A DNA stretch of 22,437 nucleotides from CAYMST01 sp964393115 (GCA_964393115.1 CAYMST010000053.1:1-22437), one strand, 5' to 3'. Numbered from the stretch's first letter, positions 7,418 to 16,017 are shown. Numbers and translations are program-made. Notes: generated from the sequence alone by a model not told the origin.

Positions 7418-8758
7418 TTATAATAATTCGTTTGCCAAATTCGCTAACTCACTGCGCTCTCCCTTCTCCAAGGTGACGTGCGCGTGTAGCGGGTGGTTAT
7501 GAATTTTATCGATCAAATAAGACAACCCGTTACTCTGAGAGTCCAGATACGGCGTATCAATCTGATAGACATCACCGGTAAATATAATTTTCGTATTCTG
7601 ACCTGCTCTAGTAATAATCGTTTTCACCTCATGTGGTGTCAGGTTCTGTGCTTCATCCACGATAAAGAAGATATTAGATAAGCTACGACCACGGATATAA
7701 GCTAATGGTTGAATGAGCAGCTTTTCCTTGTTCGTCATTTCAGTGATCCTGGTAAATTCTTTATCCGTCTCTTGAAATTGGTTTTGAATAAACTTTAAGT
7801 TATCCCACAGTGGCTCCATGTAAGGATTAAGCTTACTTTTGATGTCACCGGGTAGATACCCAATGTCTTTATTGCTAAGCGGCACAATTGGTCTTGCCAA
7901 AAATATTTGTTTGAAATTCCTTCGCTGTTCTAAGGCTGAAGCCAAGGCCAGTAGCGTCTTTCCAGTACCTGCTACACCATTGATCGTCACCAGTTTAACC
8001 TCCGGGTTTAGCATCGCATGTATCGCAAATGTCTGCTCAGCGTTTCTTGGTTTGATGCCATACACTCCTTTCTTCTCTACCTTTTGCACCATCTCCTCTA
8101 CAGGATTGTAGTACCCGAGGATAGAGTTCTTATCTGATTTAAGGATATAATAACTATTCGCAATCGGCGAAGACTTCGGAAAGACTTTAGCTTTCTCGAC
8201 CTCGAAGTCACGATATACTTCATTGATCAGGTCAGGAGAAAGGTCTTCCACTTCCTGCTTACCGGTAAAAAGCGTATTTACATTTTTTATCTTACCCGTC
8301 TCATAGTCCTCTGCTTGAAGGCCTAATGATTTAGCCTTCAATCGAAGGTTAATATCCTTGGAAACCAAAATCACTTTCCTACCTGCTTCCTGCTTTACTG
8401 TTTTTAAAGCTGCATTAAGGATCTTATGATCATTTTTATTATCTCCGAAAATCTTTCGTGCGTCTATCTCGGAGTCTTCCTCCATCTGCACCTTAAACTT
8501 CCCTTTGCTCTTGCCGTCTAAAGGAATCCAGTCGTGCAAACTACCATGTCCTAAGGACAACTTATCGAGTAGTCGAATAAACTCTCGTGCTTCAAAATTC
8601 TTAGTGTCGTTACCTTTCTTAAATTGATCCAGTTCTTCCAAAACAGTAATTGGGATCATGATATCATTATCCGCAAAATTCATAATGGTATCATGAGAAT
8701 ACAGGATCACTGAGGTATCAATGACGAAAATCTTGGGGTCGTTCTTTTTTCTAGGCAT
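7418..8758 (-). CDS. PIN-PhoH family ATPase (YlaK-like)
   Basis: A 446-residue cytosolic protein joins a PIN nuclease domain to a PhoH-type ATPase. The PIN domain (about 9-150) shows acidic residues at the expected places: Asp14 in FVIDTS, Glu41/Glu42 in VLEELDQ, Asp110 in NKNDHKIL and Asp135 in VSKDINLRLKA. The PhoH domain (about 235-446) has Walker A GVAGTGKT (261-268), RPIVPLSNKDIGYLPG, and Walker B FFIVDEAQN (Asp368-Glu369), then sensor TGD. PIN-PhoH proteins are thought to be nucleic-acid-unwinding ribonucleases linked to RNA turnover. This domain pair is widespread in bacteria and is not a toxin-antitoxin pair. ATG 8758 begins a typical MPRKK start. It is separated by 109 bp from acs and by 141 bp from the AlbA_2 gene, so it is probably its own unit. 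Confidence 0.93.
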   Translation of the reverse strand: MPRKKNDPKIFVIDTSVILYSHDTIMNFADNDIMIPITVLEELDQFKKGNDTKNFEAREFIRLLDKLSLGHGSLHDWIPLDGKSKGKFKVQMEEDSEIDARKIFGDNKNDHKILNAALKTVKQEAGRKVILVSKDINLRLKAKSLGLQAEDYETGKIKNVNTLFTGKQEVEDLSPDLINEVYRDFEVEKAKVFPKSSPIANSYYILKSDKNSILGYYNPVEEMVQKVEKKGVYGIKPRNAEQTFAIHAMLNPEVKLVTINGVAGTGKTLLALASALEQRRNFKQIFLARPIVPLSNKDIGYLPGDIKSKLNPYMEPLWDNLKFIQNQFQETDKEFTRITEMTNKEKLLIQPLAYIRGRSLSNIFFIVDEAQNLTPHEVKTIITRAGQNTKIIFTGDVYQIDTPYLDSQSNGLSYLIDKIHNHPLHAHVTLEKGERSELANLANELL

Positions 8759-8899
8759 AAATATTGAAATAGCTTTAGTGCCCTCCTTTTATATGAAGTC
8801 TGTTTACGAGCTGATATAAAAACTAGCCATATGCCGTTCAAACCAACTCTTTTGTGTAATTATCATATGGATTCCATATAATTCAGCAGGAGGATATTT

Positions 8900-9541
8900 T
8901 TAGCCCTTCAATATATATAAATCTCCGCCTTCTTGAGGAATAATTCGCAAAACATTGGTGACGACAAAGGATATTAGTATCGCCGAAATCACTCTTTTGC
9001 CAATGCCTGTCAGTGTCACCAGGTCGGTTAACGTTTTTGATTCATCACCAAGGGCCTGGAGTACTGCTTTTTCCTTCTCACCGATAGACAATGTCGGTGG
9101 GTTATTTCGTCTGGACCGCTTCAGAATCTCCTTCAGTTCCCAGCTCGCTTGAATACTCTTATCGGCAACTCTAAAATATGCCTTACCGTACTTTTGACCA
9201 CAACTTTCCAGAGCATAATGCGGCTTTTTACGACTTGGCTTAATAGTATAATGTAACACTGACCGTTTATGGTCAACAGGAATGACTTCGAGATCGTATT
9301 GAACGTGAGGTTTACACAGTTCTTTCAATGCTTTGTCCAGTACATATTGTTCTTCATCAGCATATTTTAAACCTGGGATATTACCATCATCGTCGACCCC
9401 AACGAGGAGACTACCGCCTTCAGTATTAGCAAAAGCGACTACTTCTTTAATTACCTTTTCAGGATGAGCAGCCTTTCGTTTAAATTCTACATGCAAATTC
9501 TCACCATAGCGGACTAACCGCTTGATCTCGGCCAGTGTCAT
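8900..9541 (-). CDS. AlbA_2-domain (Schlafen-type) putative DNA-binding protein
   Basis: The 213-residue protein starts with the AlbA_2 domain (formerly AAA_4, about 8-125), recognised by HVEFKRKAAHPEKVIKEVVA, FANTEGGSLLVGVDDDG and YFRVADKSIQAS. The C-terminal part (about 150-213) looks like a winged helix: EKAVLQALGDE, LTDLVTLTGIGKRVISAILI, ending YILKG. AlbA_2 proteins bind nucleic acids, and many are transcription regulators. Schlafen-like members can act on RNA. No helicase or nuclease domain is attached here. The gene stands alone, with a 6-bp GC hairpin in its leader. The target is unknown. Cytosolic location is inferred from the lack of signal or membrane segments. Confidence 0.85.
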   Translation of the reverse strand: MTLAEIKRLVRYGENLHVEFKRKAAHPEKVIKEVVAFANTEGGSLLVGVDDDGNIPGLKYADEEQYVLDKALKELCKPHVQYDLEVIPVDHKRSVLHYTIKPSRKKPHYALESCGQKYGKAYFRVADKSIQASWELKEILKRSRRNNPPTLSIGEKEKAVLQALGDESKTLTDLVTLTGIGKRVISAILISFVVTNVLRIIPQEGGDLYILKG

Positions 9542-9556
9542 ACATCAACTCGATTA

Positions 9557-9571
9557 CTCGGCTACGCCGAG
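9557..9571 (-). other. Short GC hairpin in the leader of the AlbA_2 gene
   Basis: CTCGGC (9557-9562) and GCCGAG (9566-9571) form a perfect 6-bp stem with a 3-nt loop, 15 nt upstream of ATG 9541 on the minus strand. It would sit in the 5' leader and could affect translation. No T run follows, so it is not a terminator. Confidence 0.3.
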
Positions 9572-9645
9572 ACATAATACCTTATACTTTCTAAAAAAAG
9601 AGTTTTTTATTACCGGGTATCTCTTTATAAAGGATCTCTCAAAGT

Positions 9646-9671
9646 AAAAAACGGTTGCTAACCACTAACCG
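9646..9671 (-). terminator. Candidate terminator after the AAA+ gene
   Basis: On the minus strand CGGTT (9667-9671) pairs with AACCG (9652-9656) around a 10-nt loop. An inner GGTT-AGC-AACC alternative also exists. A run of six Ts (9646-9651) follows. It lies about 50 nt beyond the stop of the AAA+ gene. The stem is short, so confidence is moderate. Confidence 0.45.
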
Positions 9672-9718
9672 GCCAAAAACCGTCGTATTCAAAAACTATA
9701 AAAGTTAAATGGTTACAG

Positions 9719-11242
9719 CTATTCAAAGTCTTCCAGATCCCCTTCCAAATCAGGCATGGAGAACATGCCACTCAGTAGGTCTTTGAATTGAACGCCCCCA
9801 CTTTCTAATTCATGTTTACTCAACTGACTAAACTCTACCAACCCGAACAAAGCGAACTCCATCAAGAAATACCTAAAATTATCATCCGTCGGACTACAGT
9901 GTTCAGTTACCAATTCATTCAAACCCGGGATGGAGTCCAGAGCCAACTTATACGAATCCGAGGACAAGTCATTGAGTAAGTCAATCGTGTTCCCATCCCC
10001 AAACCAGTTGTTAATAGATTTGTAAGGGTTAGGACGATCTTTGGATTTACGTATTTCTTCCGGGTTAGGGAAATAATCAGTAAAAAGTGCTCTTATGGCT
10101 TTTCCAATCAAATTCTGCGCAACAATGCCTGCACCTTCTTGTTCACCTTCATAAACCAACTCAATTTTACCGGTAATGGAAGGCACAACACCTACAAAAT
10201 CGGTCACCCTTACCCAAGCGTCAGATTCGTCATTGATCAATGCTCTTCTCTCTGCCGCACTTACCAGATTCTCATACGCCGAGATGGTAAGTCTTGCGGA
10301 CACACCACTCTTTTCATCAACATATTCGCTACTTCGCGCCTCAAAAGCTATCCGTTCTATTAGATCTTTACTTAAATCAACGACCGTTACTTTATCGATT
10401 TGATCTTTTTTAATGTGCGCTTCCTGCTCGGTAATCTTTCGAGCCAAATCAACAGTCTTAGGATAATGTGTGATAATCTGACTGTCAATTCTATCTTTTA
10501 GCGGTGTGACAATACTTCCTCGATTCGTATAGTCTTCGGGGTTCGCTGTAAAGACAAATTGTATGTCCAAAGGTAAGCGCAACTTAAACCCACGAATTTG
10601 GATATCTCCTTCTTGAAGAATATTAAACAAGGAAACTTGTATTCTAGCTTGTAAATCTGGCAACTCATTGATCACAAAAATAGACCGATGTGAGTGCGGT
10701 ATAATCCCATAATGGATGACCCGCTCGTCGGAGTATGAAAGCTTCAAAGAGGCCGCCTTAATAGGATCCAAGTCCCCCACTAAATCTGCTACTGAGACGT
10801 CAGGTGTCGCCAATTTTTCAGCATACCTCTCATCTCTATGCCACCATGATATAGGCGTATCATCACCTTTCTCTGCAATTAGGTCTCTAGCGTACTTTGA
10901 CAAAGGCATCAAAGGATCATCATTTAGTTCTGATCCCGAGACCACCGGAATATACTCATCCAGAAGTTTGACCATCATACGGGCCATTCTTGTTTTGGCC
11001 TGACCACGAAGCCCTAGGAAAATCATGTTGTGCTGCGAAAGAATAGCTCTCTCTACATCTGGAATTACGGTGTCTTCATACCCCCATATGCCCTCAAAAA
11101 CATTCTTCTTGGATTTAATTGAGGTAATAAGATTCGAACGAAGTTCTTCTTTTATGGATCGTGATTGATAGCCAGCTTCTTTTAGCTTACCCAATGTATC
11201 TATCTGCAAAAGATGGTCTATAGAAATGTCCTGATAATTCAT
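9719..11242 (-). CDS. MoxR/ChlI-like AAA+ ATPase, partner of VWA protein
   Basis: A 507-residue cytosolic ATPase of the MoxR/magnesium-chelatase-I branch of AAA+. The Walker A is GLRGQAKT (77-84), Walker B FVINELPDL (189-195; hhhNE replaces the usual hhhDE), the presensor-like NILQEGDIQIRGFKLRLP matches ChlI-type proteins, sensor 1 is Asn234 in FTANPEDYTN, and the arginine-finger region is TPLKDRID. The first ~50 residues are helical and the last ~200 include a lid plus a Phe-rich acidic tail. The N in place of D in Walker B is common in this branch and does not by itself argue for an inactive enzyme. MoxR-type ATPases act as chaperones or remodelers, usually with a VWA-domain protein. The VWA gene lies immediately upstream with a 33-bp gap, so they form an operon. 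The client is unknown. Confidence 0.88.
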   Translation of the reverse strand: MNYQDISIDHLLQIDTLGKLKEAGYQSRSIKEELRSNLITSIKSKKNVFEGIWGYEDTVIPDVERAILSQHNMIFLGLRGQAKTRMARMMVKLLDEYIPVVSGSELNDDPLMPLSKYARDLIAEKGDDTPISWWHRDERYAEKLATPDVSVADLVGDLDPIKAASLKLSYSDERVIHYGIIPHSHRSIFVINELPDLQARIQVSLFNILQEGDIQIRGFKLRLPLDIQFVFTANPEDYTNRGSIVTPLKDRIDSQIITHYPKTVDLARKITEQEAHIKKDQIDKVTVVDLSKDLIERIAFEARSSEYVDEKSGVSARLTISAYENLVSAAERRALINDESDAWVRVTDFVGVVPSITGKIELVYEGEQEGAGIVAQNLIGKAIRALFTDYFPNPEEIRKSKDRPNPYKSINNWFGDGNTIDLLNDLSSDSYKLALDSIPGLNELVTEHCSPTDDNFRYFLMEFALFGLVEFSQLSKHELESGGVQFKDLLSGMFSMPDLEGDLEDFE

Positions 11243-11275
11243 GAATAAAATTTGTAACGCAGTTAACGTTTTCTT

Positions 11276-12373
11276 TTAAAGGTTCTTTCTTCTATTTTGG
11301 CGATAATCTTCAAACACCATGTTCCCAAGATTGTTCAGATCACTGTAGTAAGCACTTCCATTATTTATTTCAGTAAAGTCTCTTACAAACTTCTTCAGAT
11401 AAGGGTCAGAAGCAATCATAAACGTGGTAACCGGCACATTAAGTTTGCGGCACTGCGCCGCCAATGTCATCGTCTTATTAATAATTTTTGGGTCAAGCCC
11501 AAAACTGTTTTTATAATATTTAATACCCACCTTCATACAAGTTGGCTTACCATCTGTGATCATGAAAATTTGCTTGTTCTTCGTCTTTCTCCTCCGCAAG
11601 ATATCCATTGCCAGCTCTAATCCCGAGATGGTATTCGTATGATACGGTCCAACCTGGAGGTAGGGAAGGTCTTTGAGTTGTATCTGCCAGGCATCATTCC
11701 CAAAAACGATGATATCTAGTGTATCCTTCTTGTACTTCTTCGTGATTAACTCTGCCAATGCCATCGCCACCTTCTTTGCAGGTGTGATACGATCCTCTCC
11801 ATAAAGAATCATAGAATGACTAATATCAATCATTAAGACAGTAGAGGTACTCGTCTTATATTCCTTTTCTACCACTTCCAGATCTCCTTCCGTAAGTGTA
11901 AAATCAGAGTATCCGTGGTTGATTTGTGCGTTTCGAATAGAATCGGTCATGGCTATCTGATCTGGTGTATCTCCGAATTGATATTCTCTCCTATCAGCGC
12001 TCAACTCGTCTCCTATTCCTGCTTGCGGAGTTCGGTGACTCCCTCGATTAGATTTTTTTAATTTACCAAAAATTTCTTCCAAGGCACTCTTCCTGATTTT
12101 TTGCTCACTTTTGGCAGTAATCTTGAATTGTCCCTCTTGATTGTCATCTGAGATATATCCTTTTTCCTTCAAATCATCAAAGAAATCCCCAATACCATAA
12201 TCACCATTAGTAAGGCTATGCTGACGATCGAGGTCAGTCATCCAACTCAACGCCTCAGAAACATCACCTGAGGTGATGACCATGAGCTGCATAAATATAT
12301 TAAGAAGTGACTCAAAGTCTCCTGCCGTTTGTTGTTTTGGTGGAATGTATTTCGTGAAGCGATAGCCTAGCAT
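11276..12373 (-). CDS. VWA-domain protein, MIDAS intact
   Basis: A 365-residue soluble protein. Residues 20-120 are helical and charged. Residues about 175-350 form a von Willebrand factor A domain with a complete MIDAS: DISHS (183-187, DxSxS), Thr near 248, and Asp274 in MITDGKP. The adjacent FDDL, MILYGEDRIT and VFGND stretches fit the fold. No signal peptide or membrane segment is evident, so it is cytosolic. VWA proteins of this kind pair with MoxR-type ATPases, the VWA protein presenting metal-dependent contacts to a substrate. The AAA+ gene follows in the same direction with a 33-bp gap, so the two are co-transcribed. It is not a BatA/BatB-type protein, which would have TM helices. ATG 12373 is the first in-frame start. 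Confidence 0.87.
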   Translation of the reverse strand: MLGYRFTKYIPPKQQTAGDFESLLNIFMQLMVITSGDVSEALSWMTDLDRQHSLTNGDYGIGDFFDDLKEKGYISDDNQEGQFKITAKSEQKIRKSALEEIFGKLKKSNRGSHRTPQAGIGDELSADRREYQFGDTPDQIAMTDSIRNAQINHGYSDFTLTEGDLEVVEKEYKTSTSTVLMIDISHSMILYGEDRITPAKKVAMALAELITKKYKKDTLDIIVFGNDAWQIQLKDLPYLQVGPYHTNTISGLELAMDILRRRKTKNKQIFMITDGKPTCMKVGIKYYKNSFGLDPKIINKTMTLAAQCRKLNVPVTTFMIASDPYLKKFVRDFTEINNGSAYYSDLNNLGNMVFEDYRQNRRKNL

Positions 12374-12524
12374 GCTTAGTAAGAATTATATGGATCCAAA
12401 AACAATCACACAACTACATCAATTGCCAATAATCAACGATTGATGATTTCGGCTATTGTCAACTTTGTGTAATAGAAAATTACTGTATAAACCAATAAGA
12501 GCGAAATTTGATTCAATTATTTTC

Positions 12525-13361
12525 TTATTTCTCTGAAGAGTAGAAAAAAGAAGACGGATTGGTATACCTAAAGACATACCCCAATTGACTACTGATACAG
12601 ATACTACAAATAATCCTTTCACGCGGAGCTTCACTATGATCACCGTAGGGTCGAGGGTCGAGCCCAAGCTGTTTGACGTTTGCTTCCACTACTTCTTTGC
12701 GTGTTGGATGCTCAGGTGCGACGACGTTAAGTACAGGAAAGAAACTGTTTTTAGCGAGTAACGCTCGAATGACACCGATTACATCATCCCGGTGCACATA
12801 ATTTAAACGCTGATCAGGGTTGGGCACAGGCTTAGCCTCGGAATAATACTTAGCAGGATACCGATCATATCCCATTAGTCCTGCGAGTCTCAATATGGTC
12901 AATTTATCACCAAGCGCTCTACTTAATCTGTTTTCCGCCTCGATAAGAACGTTATTTGGATCTAGAGACAACACAAAATCCTCACCATATTCACCATCAA
13001 CTTTTGGATAAACAGAAGTCGAGCTTAAATAAACAACTCTTTTGATTTGACTACCGATGCGATCCAGAAGCCCTTGAACTTGTTCTAAATGATGAGTACC
13101 CCCGAGTCTTCTGACTCTAGGTGGTATCCCAATGATAAGCACGTCACAGTCAAAGAAGCTTTGATCTATATCTTCATCCCGGGGCGCCAAGTTTACGACA
13201 AAAAGGCTAAGTTCTGATAAACTAGACAGCTTAAGCGCTTTATCTCTTGATCTCACAGACCCTTTTACCTGATAGCCATCCTTAGCCAATGTTTCAGCGA
13301 GTGGAAGTCCAAGCCAGCCTAAGCCAAGAATCGATATTACTTTTTTACTATTTTCCTTCAA
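12525..13361 (-). CDS. NAD(P)-binding SDR/epimerase-family protein
   Basis: A 278-residue protein of the extended SDR fold, close to YeeZ-type NAD-dependent epimerases. The Rossmann motif is GLGWLG (13-18) in ISILGLGWLG, then VKGSVRS for the cofactor-binding end of the second strand (Arg suggests NADPH, an inference), VVYLSSTSVYP with the catalytic Ser region, LRLAGLMG and NYVHRDDVIGVI. The usual YxxxK active site is not clear: after SSTSVYP there is EAENRL but no obvious catalytic Lys. The C-terminus QLGYVFRYTNPSSF is family-like. The start at 13361 is a TTG, and no in-frame ATG exists between it and the stop upstream. The BASS gene ends 42 bp before it, so they may be co-transcribed. The substrate is unknown. 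Confidence 0.82.
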   Translation of the reverse strand: MKENSKKVISILGLGWLGLPLAETLAKDGYQVKGSVRSRDKALKLSSLSELSLFVVNLAPRDEDIDQSFFDCDVLIIGIPPRVRRLGGTHHLEQVQGLLDRIGSQIKRVVYLSSTSVYPKVDGEYGEDFVLSLDPNNVLIEAENRLSRALGDKLTILRLAGLMGYDRYPAKYYSEAKPVPNPDQRLNYVHRDDVIGVIRALLAKNSFFPVLNVVAPEHPTRKEVVEANVKQLGLDPRPYGDHSEAPRERIICSICISSQLGYVFRYTNPSSFFYSSEK

Positions 13362-13403
13362 ACTAAACCGAACAGAGTTCTGAAAACCAAAAAGGCACTT
13401 TCA

Positions 13404-14261
13404 TTATAAATCCAACACTTTTGTCCCTATCCAAGCTATTAGCCCACAGGTAAAAAACATAATTAAGCTGTAGATCGCTGGAGCAATCGCCAATTCCGTA
13501 TTCCCTAAAGTAACCGTTGCAATGGCAATAGCCAGTGTTCCGTTTTGTAATCCAGACTCAATAGAAATGGTTATACTTTGTTTTTTAGAAAGCCTAAACA
13601 TCAATGCGCTAAAATACCCAACGATCATAGTCGTCACATTTAACAGAAAAGCAGCAAATCCTGCTTTTTCAAAATACACCAGAATATTTGCCTTTTCCTT
13701 TAGTACCAGACCAATGATAACCAGTGCTAAAATAACAGCCGAAGCTATTCTCACTGGCCTAGCCATTTTCTCTGCAAATTCAGCGGCTTTCGCCTTAAGT
13801 ACCATTCCGATAGTTATAGGAACTAGAGTGATCGCAATGAGTTGAACCACAATATTGGGAACGTCTAACACCACCTCTGTAGAGTCCCCCATGAAGTTAA
13901 CTAACGCTAACTGTACAACTATTGGAATCGTAATTATAGTTACAATACTATTTATAGCCGTTAACGAAACTGATAAAGCTGTATCCCCATGAGCCAGGTG
14001 GCTAAATAAATTGGATGTTGGGCCTCCAGGGCTTGCAGCCAGTATCATAATTCCAACGGCTATTATTGGCGGTAAGCTAAGTGAACTGACTAATATCCAA
14101 CCGATAAGTGGCAGAAGCACAATTTGATTTAAAATCCCAATAGACACTGCTTTAGGGTGAACAAAGATTCTTTTAAAATCATCAATTGTTAGTGAAAGTC
14201 CCATACCCATCATGATAATGAATAGCGAAGCAGCTAATATGTAAGTGGCGGTTGAATCCAT
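13404..14261 (-). CDS. Bile acid:sodium symporter (BASS) family transporter
   Basis: A 285-residue inner-membrane transporter with about nine or ten hydrophobic segments covering almost the whole length. Diagnostic BASS motifs are ILAASPGGPTSNLFS (crossover and sodium-binding region) and ISIESGLQNGTLAIA (second crossover). Family members move organic anions such as keto acids, pyruvate or bile-acid-like compounds together with sodium ions. Bacterial substrates vary, and none can be named here. The start ATG 14261 gives an immediate hydrophobic helix (TYILAASLFIIMMGMGLSLT), as expected. A strong terminator (14343-14380) separates it from the upstream hydroxylase gene, so it has its own promoter, which I could not identify. 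The epimerase gene follows after 42 bp. Confidence 0.9.
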   Translation of the reverse strand: MDSTATYILAASLFIIMMGMGLSLTIDDFKRIFVHPKAVSIGILNQIVLLPLIGWILVSSLSLPPIIAVGIMILAASPGGPTSNLFSHLAHGDTALSVSLTAINSIVTIITIPIVVQLALVNFMGDSTEVVLDVPNIVVQLIAITLVPITIGMVLKAKAAEFAEKMARPVRIASAVILALVIIGLVLKEKANILVYFEKAGFAAFLLNVTTMIVGYFSALMFRLSKKQSITISIESGLQNGTLAIAIATVTLGNTELAIAPAIYSLIMFFTCGLIAWIGTKVLDL

Positions 14262-14342
14262 AACTACAGGTGATTTTTTGGATTAGTGAGCAATAATATG
14301 AGTCAACAAATAACTGTGCTGTAATGTACTACAGAACTTCAT

Positions 14343-14380
14343 AAAAAAAGGCACTGCGAGATTTCGCAGTGCCTTTTTTT
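14343..14380. terminator. Strong intrinsic terminator after the hydroxylase gene
   Basis: A perfect GGCACTGCGA stem (14350-14359 with 14364-14373) and a 4-nt loop GATT. It is flanked by A7 before and T7 after, extending pairing to 17 bp and working in both directions. It lies 24 bp after the stop of the fatty-acid hydroxylase gene. Confidence 0.92.
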
Positions 14381-14403
14381 ACCAAAATTAGGATGAATAA
14401 TAC

Positions 14404-15063
14404 TTAAATATCCTTCATCTTAAGGCTTGACCCTTTTGTCTTCGGCATTGTACCAAAAATCACATCCCAAAGAGGAGAACTAACACCAAATGCTCTTTCT
14501 GGCTCTTTGTAGTGATGAATACCATGGTGAACCCATAGAATCTTAAAAGCATTGTTTGGAACACGAAAAGCATGAACCATATAGTGCACCCATAAATAAG
14601 ACGAATAACCAATTAGGAATCCAGGTAGAAACCCAAAAGCATATACATCCATGATGGCATAATAAACCAGAAAAAACACTCCAGACAAGGGGATGCTTAG
14701 AATCAACGGCATCGCCAATCTATCCTTGTCTTTCGGATAGTCGTGATGAACACCATGTACCGCATAAGCAAACTTTTCGCGTTTTGGCGTATTAGCCGGA
14801 ATATGAAATACGAATCGATGCATGACGTATTCTATCAACGTAAAGAATAATAATCCTGCAAAGAAAAGTCCTACAAGTTGACCCGCGGAGAGTGCAAACC
14901 TCGTAAAACCGATGTAGATAAGAACACTAGATATGATACCAAATACCGTAAGTGGGGCTGCTATATGTGTCCTTGTCAGTCCTTCTACCCATTTACTTTG
15001 AAAGAGTACTTTTGTGCCGGTATTATTAGGTTTTCTTTTTGATGCTATTGCTTGTTCAGCCAT
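14404..15063 (-). CDS. Membrane fatty-acid/sterol hydroxylase superfamily enzyme
   Basis: A 219-residue integral membrane protein of the di-iron fatty acid hydroxylase superfamily. Histidine clusters are all present: HRFVFH (82-87), HGVHHDYP (103-107), HYMVHAF (160-164) and HHGIHHYKEPERAFGVSSPLWD (179-184 and after). Hydrophobic segments at about 36-57, 63-80, 118-140 and 143-160 set these in the usual topology with the iron centre facing the cytosol. Relatives hydroxylate fatty acyl chains (including sphingolipid fatty acids), sterols or carotenoids. Bacteroidota make sphingolipids and hydroxylated fatty acids, so acyl-chain hydroxylation is the most likely role, though the sequence alone cannot separate these. 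It has its own candidate promoter (15086-15117) and ends before a strong terminator. Confidence 0.88.
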   Translation of the reverse strand: MAEQAIASKRKPNNTGTKVLFQSKWVEGLTRTHIAAPLTVFGIISSVLIYIGFTRFALSAGQLVGLFFAGLLFFTLIEYVMHRFVFHIPANTPKREKFAYAVHGVHHDYPKDKDRLAMPLILSIPLSGVFFLVYYAIMDVYAFGFLPGFLIGYSSYLWVHYMVHAFRVPNNAFKILWVHHGIHHYKEPERAFGVSSPLWDVIFGTMPKTKGSSLKMKDI

Positions 15064-15085
15064 TCCTGGAAAAGATTAATTACGC

Positions 15086-15117
15086 CAAATTTAATATCGA
15101 AAAGAATATCCTAACAA
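15086..15117 (-). promoter_or_regulatory. Candidate Bacteroidota promoter for hydroxylase gene
   Basis: On the minus strand TAAATTTG (15086-15093) fits TAnnTTTG exactly. TTG (15115-15117) lies 21 nt upstream. The -7 element ends 22 nt before ATG 15063. The upstream part lies inside an interrupted inverted repeat (15099-15158). Confidence 0.55.
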
Positions 15118-15158
15118 TGCAATTGAAAAATTTAATAGTTCAATTGCATATTCTTTTC
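15099..15158. repeat. Interrupted 20-bp inverted repeat
   Basis: The right arm (15139-15158) is the reverse complement of 15099-15107 joined to 15117-15127: GAAAAGAAT, then a 9-nt insertion, then ATGCAATTGAA, then an 11-nt loop. The inner 11-bp stem is perfect. It covers the -33 region of the hydroxylase promoter and lies 14 bp past the end of the barrel-protein gene. It could be a regulator site, a terminator-like hairpin, or both. There is no clear T run on the minus strand. Confidence 0.6.
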
Positions 15159-15171
15159 TATTTCCGTTGTA

Positions 15172-16017
15172 TCAAAGCTTCCAAAAAAGTCCTCCTGCGA
15201 TGTTGGGACCAGCAAGTATTCGTTTTGCGGAAACTGCTCCACCAAATGATAAAGCAACACCAAATGACTCTTTGACGGAGTAAATAATCTCTGGTGTCAC
15301 ACTCAAAAACTCGACATTATTCCCAAACACCCCACTTTCGGAGTTATCTCCTGTAGATTCATCCCCATTTTTCAGAGAGGTGACGTTAAGGATTCGTAAA
15401 AGTCCCGTAAGCTTATTTTGGGTATACCCGACTTCAAAGCCCGCTCTGAACTCGTCAGAAAAACCATTGGTACGGTTATTAAAACCGACCATAGCATTCG
15501 CATAAAAACTATTGAACGATGTACCCACATCGAAACTCAACATTTGATTAAACTCTCCATCGCCAGTTTGTAAAAACTCGGTTTCATCCCCAAGTGGTAA
15601 ACCAAGAGTGCCTGTCACTGCCACTTTAAACCTTCCGTATTTGGCAAGCCCATATTTTAGTGACAGGTCAGTATCTGCCAAAAATGTGTTTTTATCACTC
15701 CCTTCTACTTGTACGATTCCACTTACTGTCTTCTGAGTATTTTGTGTTACCCTGACGAAAAGTGGAACATAGGCAATAACATCTAAGCGGTCCGTTATTC
15801 CATATTCTAAATACGCCGATGTCGTATAAATCGAAATGGTAGGGATAGATTTTATTTCACCTAAAGGTGTGAATTGATTAGGGGCGATTAATGCACTTTG
15901 ACCTAGCTTCAAATATCCTTTACTCTTTCCTTGTGTCCAACCTCCACCGGCAAAGCATGAGATTGCTGCCAAAAAAAAGCATACGTAGCTAACCCCTCTA
16001 TATAATATACTTGACAT
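15172..16017 (-). CDS. Predicted outer-membrane beta-barrel protein
   Basis: A 281-residue exported protein starting at ATG 16017. Its signal peptide (MSSILYRGV...FFLAAISC) ends before GGGWTQGKSKG. The mature part alternates polar and hydrophobic residues in strands with Tyr and Phe at edges: SIYTTSAYLEYGITDRLDVIA, LSLKYGLAKYGRFKVAV, NAMVGFNNRTNGFSDEFRAG, ending in Phe-Trp-Lys-Leu, typical of a barrel-type outer-membrane protein. The pattern resembles transporter-like barrel proteins of the phenol-degradation type, but I cannot name a substrate. A start at ATG 16092 in the same frame would overlap the DM13 gene by 44 bp and bury the signal peptide, so 16017 is preferred. It is 31 bp downstream of the DM13 lipoprotein gene and surely co-transcribed. 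Confidence 0.75.
   Translation of the reverse strand: MSSILYRGVSYVCFFLAAISCFAGGGWTQGKSKGYLKLGQSALIAPNQFTPLGEIKSIPTISIYTTSAYLEYGITDRLDVIAYVPLFVRVTQNTQKTVSGIVQVEGSDKNTFLADTDLSLKYGLAKYGRFKVAVTGTLGLPLGDETEFLQTGDGEFNQMLSFDVGTSFNSFYANAMVGFNNRTNGFSDEFRAGFEVGYTQNKLTGLLRILNVTSLKNGDESTGDNSESGVFGNNVEFLSVTPEIIYSVKESFGVALSFGGAVSAKRILAGPNIAGGLFWKL

Noticed and set aside
8782..8787. AGGAGG on the minus strand upstream of the PhoH start
   Set aside because: It lies 23 nt from ATG 8758, too far for a Shine-Dalgarno site, and Bacteroidota rarely use them.
8865..8879. Short palindrome ATATGGA-T-TCCATAT downstream of AlbA_2 gene
   Set aside because: AT-rich, no T run, no promoter nearby; likely chance or a weak hairpin, not called as terminator.
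12419..12667. 82-residue minus-strand ORF overlapping the epimerase end
   Set aside because: It overlaps the epimerase frame, has no recognisable composition or motif, and is better explained as an out-of-frame shadow.
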